A stretch of 64,000 nucleotides of DNA, taken from the NCBI GenBank assembly GCA_022385805.1, contig MU277704.1:19782-83781 (forward strand). Direction: 5' to 3'. The stretch is from Pilatotrama ljubarskyi (lineage: Eukaryota; Basidiomycota; Agaricomycetes; Polyporales; Polyporaceae). Below the pieces are notes generated by a model. That model was not told where the DNA came from. It ran no database searches and was given only the letters and a program-made list of their open reading frames with translations. The translations under genes and the position numbers were made by a program. Positions 50,484-60,752 of the stretch are shown here, piece after piece. Within the stretch, counting starts at the first letter, position 1. Each line of letters starts with the position of its first letter.

Positions 50484-50699
50484 TGTCAGACAGTTACGGT
50501 GTTTGTAGAGTATGACGAGGACGACGAGCTTGACACTCTCACTGTCCAGCTATATATTCCTATGCTGCTGCTATACAAGGCACTGTGGGGTTTTTTTCTA
50601 TCTATGGTAGGGCATGCATTCCAGCACTGAGTCAGCAATGCTTGGGCTCATATTTCGAGGTGGCGGGTGCACTATGCTGGTGGTGCGTGCACTCCGACA
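50484..50699 (-). mobile_element. Copia 3' LTR
   Basis: On the minus strand the LTR runs TGTCGGAGTGC...CTGACA, 216 bp. It is directly preceded by a purine-rich tract (GAGGGAGAG), as expected of a polypurine primer. It matches the LTR at 58819-59657 once that copy's nested insertion is removed. The flank before it (plus strand) is TGATC. Confidence 0.8.
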
Positions 50700-53321
50700 C
50701 TCTCCCTCGATGCCATGCGTCAGGTGCGCATGCCCATGTGGGACACAAGTGTCTGGAAGTGCAGCCATGGGAGAGCCTTGGTGAGGACGTCACCAAGGTT
50801 GTCCTCAAGGGGGCAGTAGATGACCGCCGCTTTGCGAGAAGTGACATGCTCGCTTACAAAATGGTAATGAATATTGATATGCTCCATACGGGCATGTGAG
50901 ACTTGTGTGTTCACGGAGGTGATCACACTCTGGTTGTTGACGAAGAGTGCGGTCGGTCTGAAAGGTATGAAGCCTAACTCTGCAAGTAGGGTATGCAGCC
51001 ACGTGATCTCAGAGGTCGCTAGGCTCATGGCCATGTACTCAGCCTCCATTGAGGACTTTGTGACAATGTGTTGCTTATGTGAGGCTCAGGAGATTGGATG
51101 GCCAGCAAGGAGGAAGATCTGGCCAGAAATCAAGTGTTGGTCATCAAGGTCATTTTTCCAGTCCATGTTGGAATAGCCGATTGGCTCAGGTGTGGTGGTG
51201 GAGGCACAATTGCAGCCGTAGATAATGCCAAGGTCATGCATGCCTTTCAGGTACCAGAGCACTCGTTTGGTGGCAGTGAGATGCTCTCACGCTGGATTGC
51301 TCAAATATTGGCTGAGCTGTTGGACAGTGTGAGCAATGTCAGGACAGGTGCCCAGCGCAGCATACATGAGTGATCTCACAATGGCTTGGTACATTGTGCA
51401 GAGCTCAAGGTCTTCAGGACCTGTATTGGCACAGAGGTGTATGTCGGCGTCAAGCAGGGTGTCGACTGGGTTTGTGTTGAACATGCTGAAATGCTCAAGG
51501 ATCAGGTCAATGTATTGTGACTGGCAAAGGGTGAGAGTGCCGGTGGCATGATTGCGTGCAACTTTAAGGTCTATGACTTGGCAGATTGGGCCAAGGTCGG
51601 AAAGCTTGAAATGTGCAGTGAGTTCCTGCTTGAGCACATCAGTTGCCTTCATTGAGAGCATGAGCATGGTCATGTTGTCGACATGGATGGCTACAATAGC
51701 GAAGTTGGTATTGTGTGTGTGCAGATACATACACTGGTCTGAAATGAGTTGCATGAAGCTAAGCATCTTATACATGCTGTCAAGCTCAATGTTCCACTCG
51801 CATCTGGACTGCTTGAGTCTGTACAGCGTGCAGCGGAGGTGGCAGACATCGGAACGGCTATTTTTATACAAGGGCGGCTGTTGCATGTACAACTCCTTTT
51901 GTAAGTGGCCGTTGAGGTAAGCACCAACAATGTCAACTACTCAGATGTCCAGACCAAGGATGGTGGTGAGTGCGAGGAGCGTGCACAAGATTTCAAGGTG
52001 GACTACAGGTGCAAAAGTTTCAACATAGTTGACACCTGTAATCTGCGAAAACCTTATGCAACAAGCCATGCCTTGTACTTTACGATGTGTCCATTTGCAT
52101 TGCGCTTGAGGCAGAAAATCCATTTGCATTCAATTGGTTTGCGATCCAGTGGGCACGGCACAAGCTTGTATGTGTTGAGGTGCTCAAGTTGCTCGATTTC
52201 ATGGTCCATTGCGGTCTTCCATTTAGGCCAATGAGGCTGCACCTGGGCTTCCGCGAGAGACTGTGGGTCATCAACAGGAGTACAGTCAGGTTGATCGGGT
52301 TGGTCATCGTCATTGAGCGCAAGGTCAGCAGATGCAGCATTGGCTGCAGATTTGGGAGCTGCTGTAGGGGCTTGGAAATGGGATGCTGGCATGTGTGCAT
52401 TGGGGTTGTTGAGTTTGCGGTAGTCAGTTGTAGTGCCGGCACATCGAGTGCTTCGAAAGTAGATGGGAATTTGGGATGGGGATGGCTTGACTGGAGCACG
52501 GGGGATTGACGGAGACGTCTTGATCACTGCCGGAGTCGCTGGCACAGGGACAGTGCCAGTACCCGTATCTCGTGGTCTCGCACCCTCAGATGGTTGCTGA
52601 TTGTCATCCCCCCCTCAACCGACAGAGGGGGCACACGAGGAATCTCCTCCTTAAATTGGTAGCTGGTGCGGTCGAAGATGACATTTCACAATGTAATGAG
52701 TTGTCATGTTGCAGGGTTGTAAAGGTGATAGGTGTGCAACTCTTCAGAGAGTTTGAGGAAATGGCATGGATGTGACTTGCAGGCAAGTTTGTTGAGCAGG
52801 CCATCCTGGTGCAGGACCCAACAGGTCGTGCCGAAGGCATGCAGCTGCAAGACATCGGGTTTGCATCCCCAGAACACTTTGTATGGGGTCTTATCAGGCA
52901 GTGCACGTGTCAGGGAGCAATTCTTGCTGTAGATGGCATAGCTGACAGCCTCAGGCCAAAGCTTGATGGGAAATTTTGACTCAAATAGTATTGTGCACAC
53001 CACGTTGAGGATGGTGAGGAATGAGCGTTCAGTGATGCCATTTTGGGCAGACGAGTGTGCAGCAGTCAGTTCGAGCCGGATGCCGTGGGGACGGAGGAAA
53101 CCCTTTGTGTGACAGTTGACGAGCTCCTTGCTGTCATCAACATGCACAGCCTTCTGGTGAAGATTCTTCTGCATCTTGAGGAACGCACAATAGCCATGAA
53201 AAGCTTCGAGTTGGTCCTTCTTGTCACGTGAGAAGAAGTGCATGGCATAGCGGGTGCAGATGTCTGTGAAGAGCATGAAGTATTGCTCACTATGAGCACC
53301 GCAATTAGCACTATGCAACAA
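50700..53321 (-). pseudogene. Copia (Ty1) polyprotein relic: integrase, reverse transcriptase, RNase H
   Basis: Blocks in order on the minus strand. Integrase core at 53321-52704 (FTDICTRYAMHFFSR, then AHSSAQNGITERSF and GCKPDVLQLHAFG). Linker and start of reverse transcriptase at about 52545-51941 (HWPKWKTAMDHEIEQLEHLN, AWLVA, GVNYVETFAPVV). Reverse transcriptase end at 51892-51287 (YRLKQSRCEWN, IHVDNMT where YVDD is typical, LGIC-like YAALGTCPDIAHTV). RNase H-like end at 51049-50720 (EAEYMAMSLATSEITWL, EDNLGDVLTKALP). Frames change and stops occur, so the element is dead. The gag-protease part does not adjoin; gag is found at 58.5 kb. Confidence 0.85.
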
Positions 53322-53779
53322 GTATAATGCAGATTATTGGTGCAGTTATTACCGTACAAGCACACTAATAATACCATTAGATTGAGCTTGAGAGCAGCTT
53401 TCTGATGATATATAATATATCCAAACTGTGCAGAAACAGCCAGGGCATGGAGCTATCTCCGATGCCAAACAGTAGCACCATAATAGCACTGCAGAAATGG
53501 TAGATGAGATACTGTTAGTGCAGGCATCATCTTAACACCACACTTCCACTACCTTGTATTCAGCTTAAGAGTAGCTATCTTGATACATATCATGCTGTAT
53601 TTGGTTAGGCAGCCATTGTAGAATGAGCCCGTTCACATACCTTATAGGGCTAGTGTTGGAACAAGCACTAGTTCTGGGGATGCAGGGAGCCCATGTCGCA
53701 AACATGCGGGGTGCTCAATCTGGGCGGCTCGATGTACATATACAAAAATGCGACCTAATCTTAAGATAATCTGTCGGAG

Positions 53780-53842
53780 CGCCAGTGCACAAGTGCACCG
53801 GCTTGCTCGACAACCTGGCCCGCCCTGTTTGCTCCAACAGCT
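53780..53842 (+). repeat. SINE-like repeat unit
   Basis: Plus-strand counterpart of 43061-43125 (CACAAGTGCACCGGCTTGCT to GTTTGCTCCAACA), with more CpG sites intact. It lies inside the left satellite block and may account for a missing anchor there. Confidence 0.5.
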
Positions 53843-53932
53843 AGTACAATATGTATGTATCATACATGTGGTTCTGACTTTATGAGTGCTCACCCAGTAT
53901 GATTGCATTTAGCTTGAGAGTAGCTTTTTATT

Positions 53933-54186
53933 ACCACTTGCATAAAAGTTGTCATGTGATGCATTGGCTCTCCAGACCGCATCCCAGATGTCAACAAATT
54001 GTTGCAGCTCACAGAGCTCATGTAAATAGATGATTCTTTTCTCATAAAAAGAATAAAAGATTTACTGAACTGACTACAAGAGAAATCAAGATTTTTGAGG
54101 GACATTGTACTGAGCTACAGATTCTTCAAGAAGAGATGCCACAGGCAAAGGCATACCAGTCATGTGATAACTATTTTGCAAATGGT
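53933..54186. mobile_element. MITE family B, copy 3
   Basis: 254 bp, the same length as copy 1. Ends are ACCACTTGCATAAAAGTTGT and the reverse of ACTATTTTGCAAATGGT. Inserted next to TA within a satellite monomer; removing it restores the ~176-bp spacing. Confidence 0.78.
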
Positions 54187-54709
54187 GATGATAATAGATA
54201 ATACATCACTTCTTCTTATGTGACCCTTGCAGGAAGGGTTTGATTGCCAGTTATAAGCTCTTCAGAGTGAGTAGAGTGCAGATTGTAGACACAATTCTTA
54301 CTGTGCAAGTGCACGCTTACTACCATCCTACCATCAGATTCAGCTCAAAAGCATTGCACTATTGATATATGATACATCATATTTTGCGAAACAAGGCATG
54401 AAAGAAGGGTCAATCCACCACTAAATGACTTTTCACTAACAAGTGAAGATTGAATCGTACCTGCAGATCTGACTGTATGAGTGTGCACTTACCACCATTA
54501 TGTTCAGCTCGAAAGCAGCTTCAAAATGGTATATGATATGATATGTTTTGTTATGCACAAGGTATAGAAGGAGCCAACTTACCACCAGTAAAACCAATAA
54601 GAGTGAGTAAATCATGAATCATATGCACTTCTTATCGTATAAGCATACTATCAGTACCATTAGATTCTCCTCGAAAACAGCTTTCTCACAGTATATAGTA
54701 TGTCCTATG

Positions 54710-55760
54710 TCGTGTAGTAACAGCCTGGGCGCGGAGCCGTCTCCCTGCTGCACCCAAATAGGTGCCCAACCCATGCCCAGAGCTGGCACAGCCAATAGGC
54801 GCCCACCAAACACGACCAAATCTTCTGGTATGATCCCAGTAGTGTTCTTGGCAGAATGCTGCCATTTCGCTGTGGGCATCTGCCAGGCGGCATTTGCCAT
54901 TCTGCCGGCCGGGCTCGGTGGCAGAACATGGCAGAAAGACGGTAGCACCGGTTAAGCGCCGGTCGGCATCCAGACATACAAACCAGTTTGGAAGGACCAA
55001 AGGAGCGTCCCAGACTGTCTACCAGCAAACGAAGCCCTCTGGAGGCCCCAATAATGTTGAGATTCAAGACAGTTTGGACTTTTGAGGCATATTGAGGCAT
55101 TACAGAGCGAGCCAGCCTCGGAGGATTGACTGTGGTTGGTAAGTGCCGGTGATTCTGCCACCATTCGCCGGCCGTGGCAATAGCCATTCTGCCATTCTGC
55201 CGGGGGAATTGTCCCAAAAAGTTCTGCCATATACACTAGATCCCAGGTTTCTGGGATCGTGCCGCAAGATATGGTTGTGTTTGTATGGGCGCTTACATAA
55301 ATGACGGGACACGACGTTGTTGAACTCTGAGTGATTGCTCGAGTTTCTGTGCCCGTTTCAAGTCGAGCTTCACCCTGTAGGACGCTTACATTGCGTACTT
55401 ATACCACTTCCTTTCATTCATCGCTCCCTTTCTCCGTTCCCAAGATATATCGCTCACTTCGCACCTCAATCATTTGCACTGTTCCGGGATTGAACCCAGG
55501 ACCTCATCCTTCCTTTTCGCATTTGTGGGTTTCCGAGCGCTTCCCCAGCGCTGTGGCTTGTTCTACTGTACAGTTAGCACCTTACGTAACGCACACAGTA
55601 TACAGAGCGCTGTGTCGAGCCCTGGAGTCCCCAGACTTCACAGAGCTCGACATAGGTGCATAGAATAGCTGCTGTTAATGTATCAGACTTCACAGAGCTC
55701 GACATAGGCCATTGTGATCACTCTGAGGCGCACTGCAGCTAACAGACGTGTTCTTTACAC
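54710..55760. other. GC-richer core between the satellite blocks
   Basis: About 1 kb with clearly more G+C and CpG than its surroundings. It has many TTCTGCC/GGCAGAA words (54850-55230) and an 8-bp-stem hairpin (55239-55258). There is a 25-base direct repeat (55632-55656 and 55684-55708, beginning CAGACTTCACAGAGCTCG). A minus-strand B-box-like GGGTTCAATCCC lies near 55484-55495. No protein-coding gene recognised. Confidence 0.5.
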
Positions 55761-55789
55761 TTGTTTGTCCTCTACCAAAATCAGCCACA

Positions 55790-57860
55790 CGTCCCTTTCA
55801 GGCTTGTTTACTAAGCATTTACAGTTGTATAGAAAGCTGTTCTCAAGCTGGATGCAGCTACATGGTTTGTGAAGAGAGATAATCACATCTGAAGACTCCA
55901 GCGATGTTTTTCTTGTTCTTTGTTCCTTTGTAGGCTTGTTTACCAGGTCTCTAGACATATTGCATATCATTAGGAAGCTGTTCTATAGCTTAATATAACT
56001 GCAAGGTTCATTATTACAGATCATCAGATCTGAAGGTGCTGGTACAGGTTTTCCTGTTCTTTGCTTGAACCTAGACACTTGCATAGCTTCTGACCCTTGG
56101 TTGAAGAAGTCCTGGCAGCTTATGGGCATATCATATGTCATTAGAGATCTATTCTCAAGCTCAATATAAAGGTGCTACTCAAAATTCACCTGTTTTTGGC
56201 TTCTGGCCCCTTGAGGGCTTGTTTACTATATGATAATAGACATATTGCATATCATATCATTAGAAAGCTCTTTTCAAGTTAAATACAATTGCATGGTTAA
56301 TTGCAACACACAATCAGTGCTAGAGGTGCTAGCAAAGGTTTTGCTAATCTTCACTAGTTTTGCTGCTCTTGACTGTTATATACCTGTAGCCACATATACA
56401 CCTTCTGACTGCTTGTAAGTGTCTTCCTAGGTGTTTGTAGGCATAACATATACCATCAGAAAGCTAATCTCAAGCTGAATGCAACCATGGGGTATCTGAG
56501 TGGTGGCTACCATCTTTTAAATGACTAGTCAATACTCATTCAGATACTAGTACAGATTGTGTTACTTTGCCTATGCCAAACCATGCACATAGCTTATGAC
56601 TCATTGCAGGCTTCTTTAGTATAAGTCTGTGGGCACTTATACATGACTAGAAAGCTGTTCTCAAGGTGAATTCAGCTACATGATTTATGTGGGGAATCAA
56701 TCACATTGGAAGGTGCTAGTGAAGGTTTTCTTGTTCTTTGTCATTACTAGCTATATACACTAGCTTGTAGCCTTTACAGGCTTGTTTCCTTAGCGTGTAC
56801 ATATATACTATATATCATCAAGAAGCTGTTTTTGTGCTGAATACAAATACAACTACATGATTAATTTTGACAGACCGTCATATTTGAAGGTGGTAGTGAT
56901 AAGTGCATTTCTGGCTGTTGGTAGACATGTTATATACCGTCAGAGGGCTATTTCCAAGCTGAATGCAAGCACATAGTCTATGAGGAGACACAATCTGGCC
57001 TAAAGGAGCTGATGTAAATCCATCCTGCTTTTGTCTATTCTTTATAAGGCCCTATATGCACAGCTTCTGAGCCATTGCAAGCTCGTTCACTAAGTTTGCA
57101 TGGACATGTTACGTATCAATAGGAAGCTACTTTTATGTCAATGAGAAACCAGGTCCTGGCCCCTTCTAGGCTTGTTTATGGGCAAATTATAGATCATTAG
57201 AAAGCTGATGCCAATAACATGGTTTCTGGAGAAAATTAATCAGATGTGAAGGTGCTAGCAATGGTTCTCTGGTTCTTTGCTATTACTTGTCCAAGCCACA
57301 TGTCTTCTGACCCTTTGCAGGCTGGCTAAACAGGTTTCTATAGACATGTTATATATCAACAGAAAGCTATTCTGAAGCTGAATACAACTACAGAGCTGAT
57401 TTGACAGATCATTACACATGAAGGCACTAGTACCCTCTTGCTTGCTTATAAGCATGATATATCAGAACAGAAATCTGTTCTCAAGCTGAGTGCAAGTAGG
57501 TCGCTTCTGAGGGGTATAACCAGGTCTGAAGGTGCTTTTATGTATTCATATGTTCTATATTGTTGTTTGTGCCCAGTCATATATACACAGCTTCTGGTCC
57601 CTTACAAACTTGTATACCAAATGATTATAGACATATCGAAGATGATGAGAGAGCTGTTTCTAACTCAACGCAACTTCATGGTTTGTCGCAACAGGTATTT
57701 AGTGCTAGAGGTGCTAGCAAAGAGCTAGTGCAGGTTGCCTTGTTCTTGCCTATTGTCTATTCCCAGTCACATACACAGCTTCTGAATACTTGTAGAGGTC
57801 TTGTCCTGAGTGTTCATGAGGATTTATATACCATCAGCAACCAATATTCAAGCTGAATGT
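55790..57860 (+). repeat. Satellite array, right block (forward orientation)
   Basis: About fourteen degenerate units anchored by AGAAAGCTGTTCTCAAGCTG-type words at about 55831, 55971, 56142, 56262, 56459, 56649, 56820, 56942, 57121, 57199, 57361, 57470, 57649 and 57836. Spacings are 78-197, mostly 160-197 with shorter deleted units. Each unit also tends to carry GGCTTGTTTAC, ATATATCAT before the anchor and GAAGGTGCTAG after it. No coding capacity. Confidence 0.7.
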
Positions 57861-58502
57861 GACCATGGGGATTTTATTTTGAAAGGAGGTGACCAGTGTT
57901 CAAGGTGCGGGTAAGGGGTCATTATCCTTTGTCCTCAACTGCCTTGACCTCTTATTATTATGTATTCTATTTATATGCAAGATTGAGCATACCGGGAGGC
58001 AAATATAGATTTATGGTGCATGAAGACAGCTAAAGTAAGAATACAAATGTGCATAATTATAGTCCTTGGAGCTCTTACTGTCAGTAAAGAGCCGTAGACA
58101 CAAATTTATTATTATGATAGCTGTAAGCCCCATGGTTAGCCTCAATGGCTAGACTCACAATATATAATTCCAGTATTTTGTTTACTGCTGCAACTGCAAA
58201 TGCTGTAAGACTTAGAACAATATGGTTGTAGTAATTTCTATGAGTGTGAGTTTGAGTATAATAACACAGCACCACATAACAGCTTCATAGATCACTTTGT
58301 TGCTAACTACAAGTTATTTTTAACTGTAATACTTGTTCACAGTCCAGCTCATGCACCGGAATGTGTATTTTCAGAAATTGTAAGAAATTAGAAGACACAT
58401 ATAACAAGTAGATTTTAGTACCAAATATCATTATATTGACAATTAACACCCATCTCATACCTCATCAATCGTGCATGCCAGGAATGGCCCACTCTCCCAA
58501 AG
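57861..58502. other. AT-rich region, nothing recognised
   Basis: About 640 bases with no gene or clear repeat, between the right satellite block and the Copia gag fragment. Confidence 0.4.
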
Positions 58503-58658
58503 TTATTGTGCCAGGTCGGCCACTATGGTGTTGGCATCAGAGACGTACTCCCACAGCTTGAGGTTATTGAGGATGTCAATTATCTGGATGCGCCAGGCAG
58601 GGTAGTTGTCCCCATTAAGGGGTTCGATGCAGAAGCTTGAGGATGAGTCATCGGACAT
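58503..58658 (-). pseudogene. Copia Gag N-terminus (truncated)
   Basis: A 51-codon frame, MSDDSSSSFCIEPLNGD then NYPAWRIQIIDILNNL and LWEYV, ends in TAA. LxGxNYxxWxxxxxxxL followed by LWxxV is the hallmark start of Copia-type Gag (UBN2/DUF4219). It lies ~160 bases inside the 5' LTR on the same strand, as expected. The rest of gag and the protease are missing or replaced. Confidence 0.8.
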
Positions 58659-58818
58659 AGCATGAGAGTATGATGTGGCAAGAGGGAAGAGGGTGCGGAA
58701 AAGAGTGGTGGCGGAGTTACGAGTGAAATGGTAAGCGTGGGAAAGAAGTCGAGAGTGAATTAGAAAGTTGAGTAAGTTTGCGAGCGGAAGCGGTCAGAGC
58801 CTAGCAGGGCTCATAATC

Positions 58819-59657
58819 TGTCAGACGATTACAGTGTTTGTAAAGTACTGTCACATCCTGTGCCACCAGAGGGCATGATCCCCGCTGAAACTCCCACAGG
58901 AGTTCCGGACAGGGCTTCCTCGGACATCCGCACTTGCCTTACTTAGTATTCTTTGAGACCTTTCCGCTTTGACATCATATCTCTTCTGATTAGTTTATCC
59001 CTTTTTTTGTCTTGCATCACTGGGCCTCGGAGTTCCCGGAAGTCTGATGCCTATGATGTAAGGCCTTTCCTTAATCCTCAGGGCTACTTAGTACAAATAG
59101 CACACTGGCAGTAGCTTTTGCCTCAGTTCGGACACCTCGTTACCTTCCGTTACTCTCGTGGTTACTCCTCGCGCTACTTCTGTACTTACCTCCCGACAAA
59201 TCCACCCTTCCTTCCTTTCCGTCCCTCCTGACTCGGAACTCCGTTCACTCCTTCGTCAAAACTCCTTCAGACCCCTGCAACCTTGTCGGTGTACTCCAGT
59301 AAATAGGGGACACTAGAGAGGCCGCTCAGGGCGTTACTAATAGTTTTGCTAAAGCCCCCACCCCCATGTCGTAGCCAGAACTCCTCCAAAACTTCTTTGG
59401 TTCCCCCGACTCTGCTCCACCCACCGTCTACGGCACGTGTCCCTAACAAGTACAACGAGGACAACGAGCTTGACGCTCTTGCCGTCCGGCTATATATTCC
59501 TACACTACTACTATACAAGGCACTGTTGGTGTTTTCTCTATCTACGGTGGGGCGTGCATTCCAGGGCTGAGTCAGCAACACTCGGGCTCGTATTCTGAGG
59601 TGGCGTGACTGATGTCAGGGGCGGGCGCACCACGCCAGTGGTGTGTGCACTCTGATA
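58819..59657 (-). mobile_element. Copia 5' LTR interrupted by a gypsy-type solo LTR
   Basis: Outer parts 58819-58848 and 59449-59657 together reproduce the 216-bp LTR at 50484 (shared TCAGACGATTACAGTGTTTG / TCAGACAGTTACGGTGTTTG, GCTATATATTCCTA, GCATTCCAG, GAGTCAGCAA). The flank on its outer side is CGATC, against TGATC outside the 3' LTR. Confidence 0.75.
58849..59448 (+). mobile_element. Solo LTR, family G (Ty3/gypsy type), with 5-bp target duplication AGTAC
   Basis: Starts TGTCACATCCTG, ends GTCCCTAACA, 600 bp. AGTAC precedes it (58844-58848) and follows it (59449-59453). TG...CA ends and a 5-bp duplication are standard for Ty3/gypsy integration. No internal domain remains. The target was the Copia LTR, which fixes the order of insertion. 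Confidence 0.9.
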
Positions 59658-59856
59658 CGATCTCACATCTCTCTGCCCATCGCTCACTGTGTACCATCCC
59701 CATCTGTCTGTGTACCCACAGTTACATCCACTTCCACATTGTCACCATTGATCAATATGCCCTCCTTAAACCACCACTCATGTTTCAAAGGTCCAATTCC
59801 CTTGCAGGCAGTATGTTAAACCGCCCACAGCTTGCTCTCGCATGCATTGAACCTCC

Positions 59857-60162
59857 TTAAGCATGCATAAGATCATCATCACAATTCTGGAGGCCCCAGA
59901 AGGAGAGGTTCCGAGAGGAGAGGATCTTGCAAGAGGGGTCCAGCTGCCGATTGTCACAATGGATATGGACAGCTGCAATGATGCCGCAGACTGGGGCCCT
60001 TGTGAGCTCCTCAGCATGCACATTGGCACTGATCTTGCTCTTGCCAGCCTTTCTCAACATCTCCCATTCAATGATCATCTTGTTGGCAAAGGATTTGATG
60101 CAGACCGAGAACTGTTGGGCTGAACTGGGCAATGACCTCGAGACAGCTTTGGGGTCGGTCAA
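59857..60162 (-). CDS. Open frame of unknown origin (possibly a fragment)
   Basis: A 101-codon minus-strand frame (MTDPKAVSRSLPSSAQQFSV, then KMIIEWEMLRKAGKSKISAN) with better codon use than its surroundings. It starts shortly after stops in the same frame and ends just outside the Copia LTR. I do not recognise it; a transposon-borne or host gene fragment are both possible. Confidence 0.3.
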   Translation of the reverse strand: MTDPKAVSRSLPSSAQQFSVCIKSFANKMIIEWEMLRKAGKSKISANVHAEELTRAPVCGIIAAVHIHCDNRQLDPSCKILSSRNLSFWGLQNCDDDLMHA

Positions 60163-60339
60163 CCACTATTACGATTGATGAGGTACGAAGAAATTGTTTA
60201 TTATGCAGCGAGCTTCCGCGCCTCGGCTAATTCTACAAAATCCCGTGGGAACGTAAAAATTGGAACTTCGGAATGCGAAAGTGAGTATTTTGCACTGCCA
60301 CAAGCACTACAAACCCTAGGGTTAGGGGCTGTTTTCGTT

Positions 60340-60752
60340 AGAAATTTTAGGTTTAGGAATGTAGTCCGCTTACTTCTGTGCGCTTACTCCTCTCAACACT
60401 TCTTCTAATGCGCATCCTGGGCGTCTATGTAACCCTAGCTCCTTCATTTTCATCAGGAGTCTTATTGTTGTGCATAACATCGTTATACGCTATAACACGT
60501 CGCTTACAACAAGTCATGATGTATATGTTATTGCATTGCTTGGTATATAAAGTGCACTTGTTGAAGGTACAGTGCATGCAAATACAAAGCGTACGGACAC
60601 AGATATGTAGATCCGACAGCGAGGATAGGAGGATAGAACAAACAAGGGCGCTTTGGCCCGGACATGCAACGAGAGATAGACAGAACACTGTGGTTAAGAT
60701 GTGGGATGTGATTGTCAGCGTGTAATTGCTCCAAGGGAGAAGAGGAGTTACG
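60340..60752. repeat. 3' flank of the 60.75-kb gene, repeated at 47.8 kb
   Basis: This stretch lies directly after the gene's stop codon and aligns over ~370 bases with 47815-48180. It contains GGGTTAGGGG and CTATGTAACCCTAGCT, and its CpG sites are largely intact. No coding sequence. Confidence 0.6.

Larger units (their letters stand above)
53380..54705 (-). repeat. Satellite array, left block (reverse orientation)
   Basis: Degenerate tandem monomers anchored by AGCTTGAGAGCAGCTTTCT-type words at about 53387, 53562, 53911, 54341, 54506 and 54667. Spacings are 175, 349 (two units), 176 after removing the 254-bp MITE, 165 and 161, so the monomer is ~160-176 bp. Read on the minus strand, the anchors match those of the right block (AGAAAGCTGTTCTCAAGCTG). 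A SINE-like unit (53780-53842) and MITE copy 3 are inserted. Confidence 0.65.

Noticed and set aside
55239..55258. Helitron 3' hairpin (8-bp stem, reverse strand followed by CTAG)
   Set aside because: The CTAG touches the stem instead of lying ~10 bases away, and no Helitron 5' end or helicase is present.
55430..55580. tRNA gene on the minus strand (GGGTTCAATCCC T-arm and an AGCGC stem-loop)
   Set aside because: No acceptor stem pairing or D-arm at the right spacing; at most a degenerate tRNA-derived repeat.
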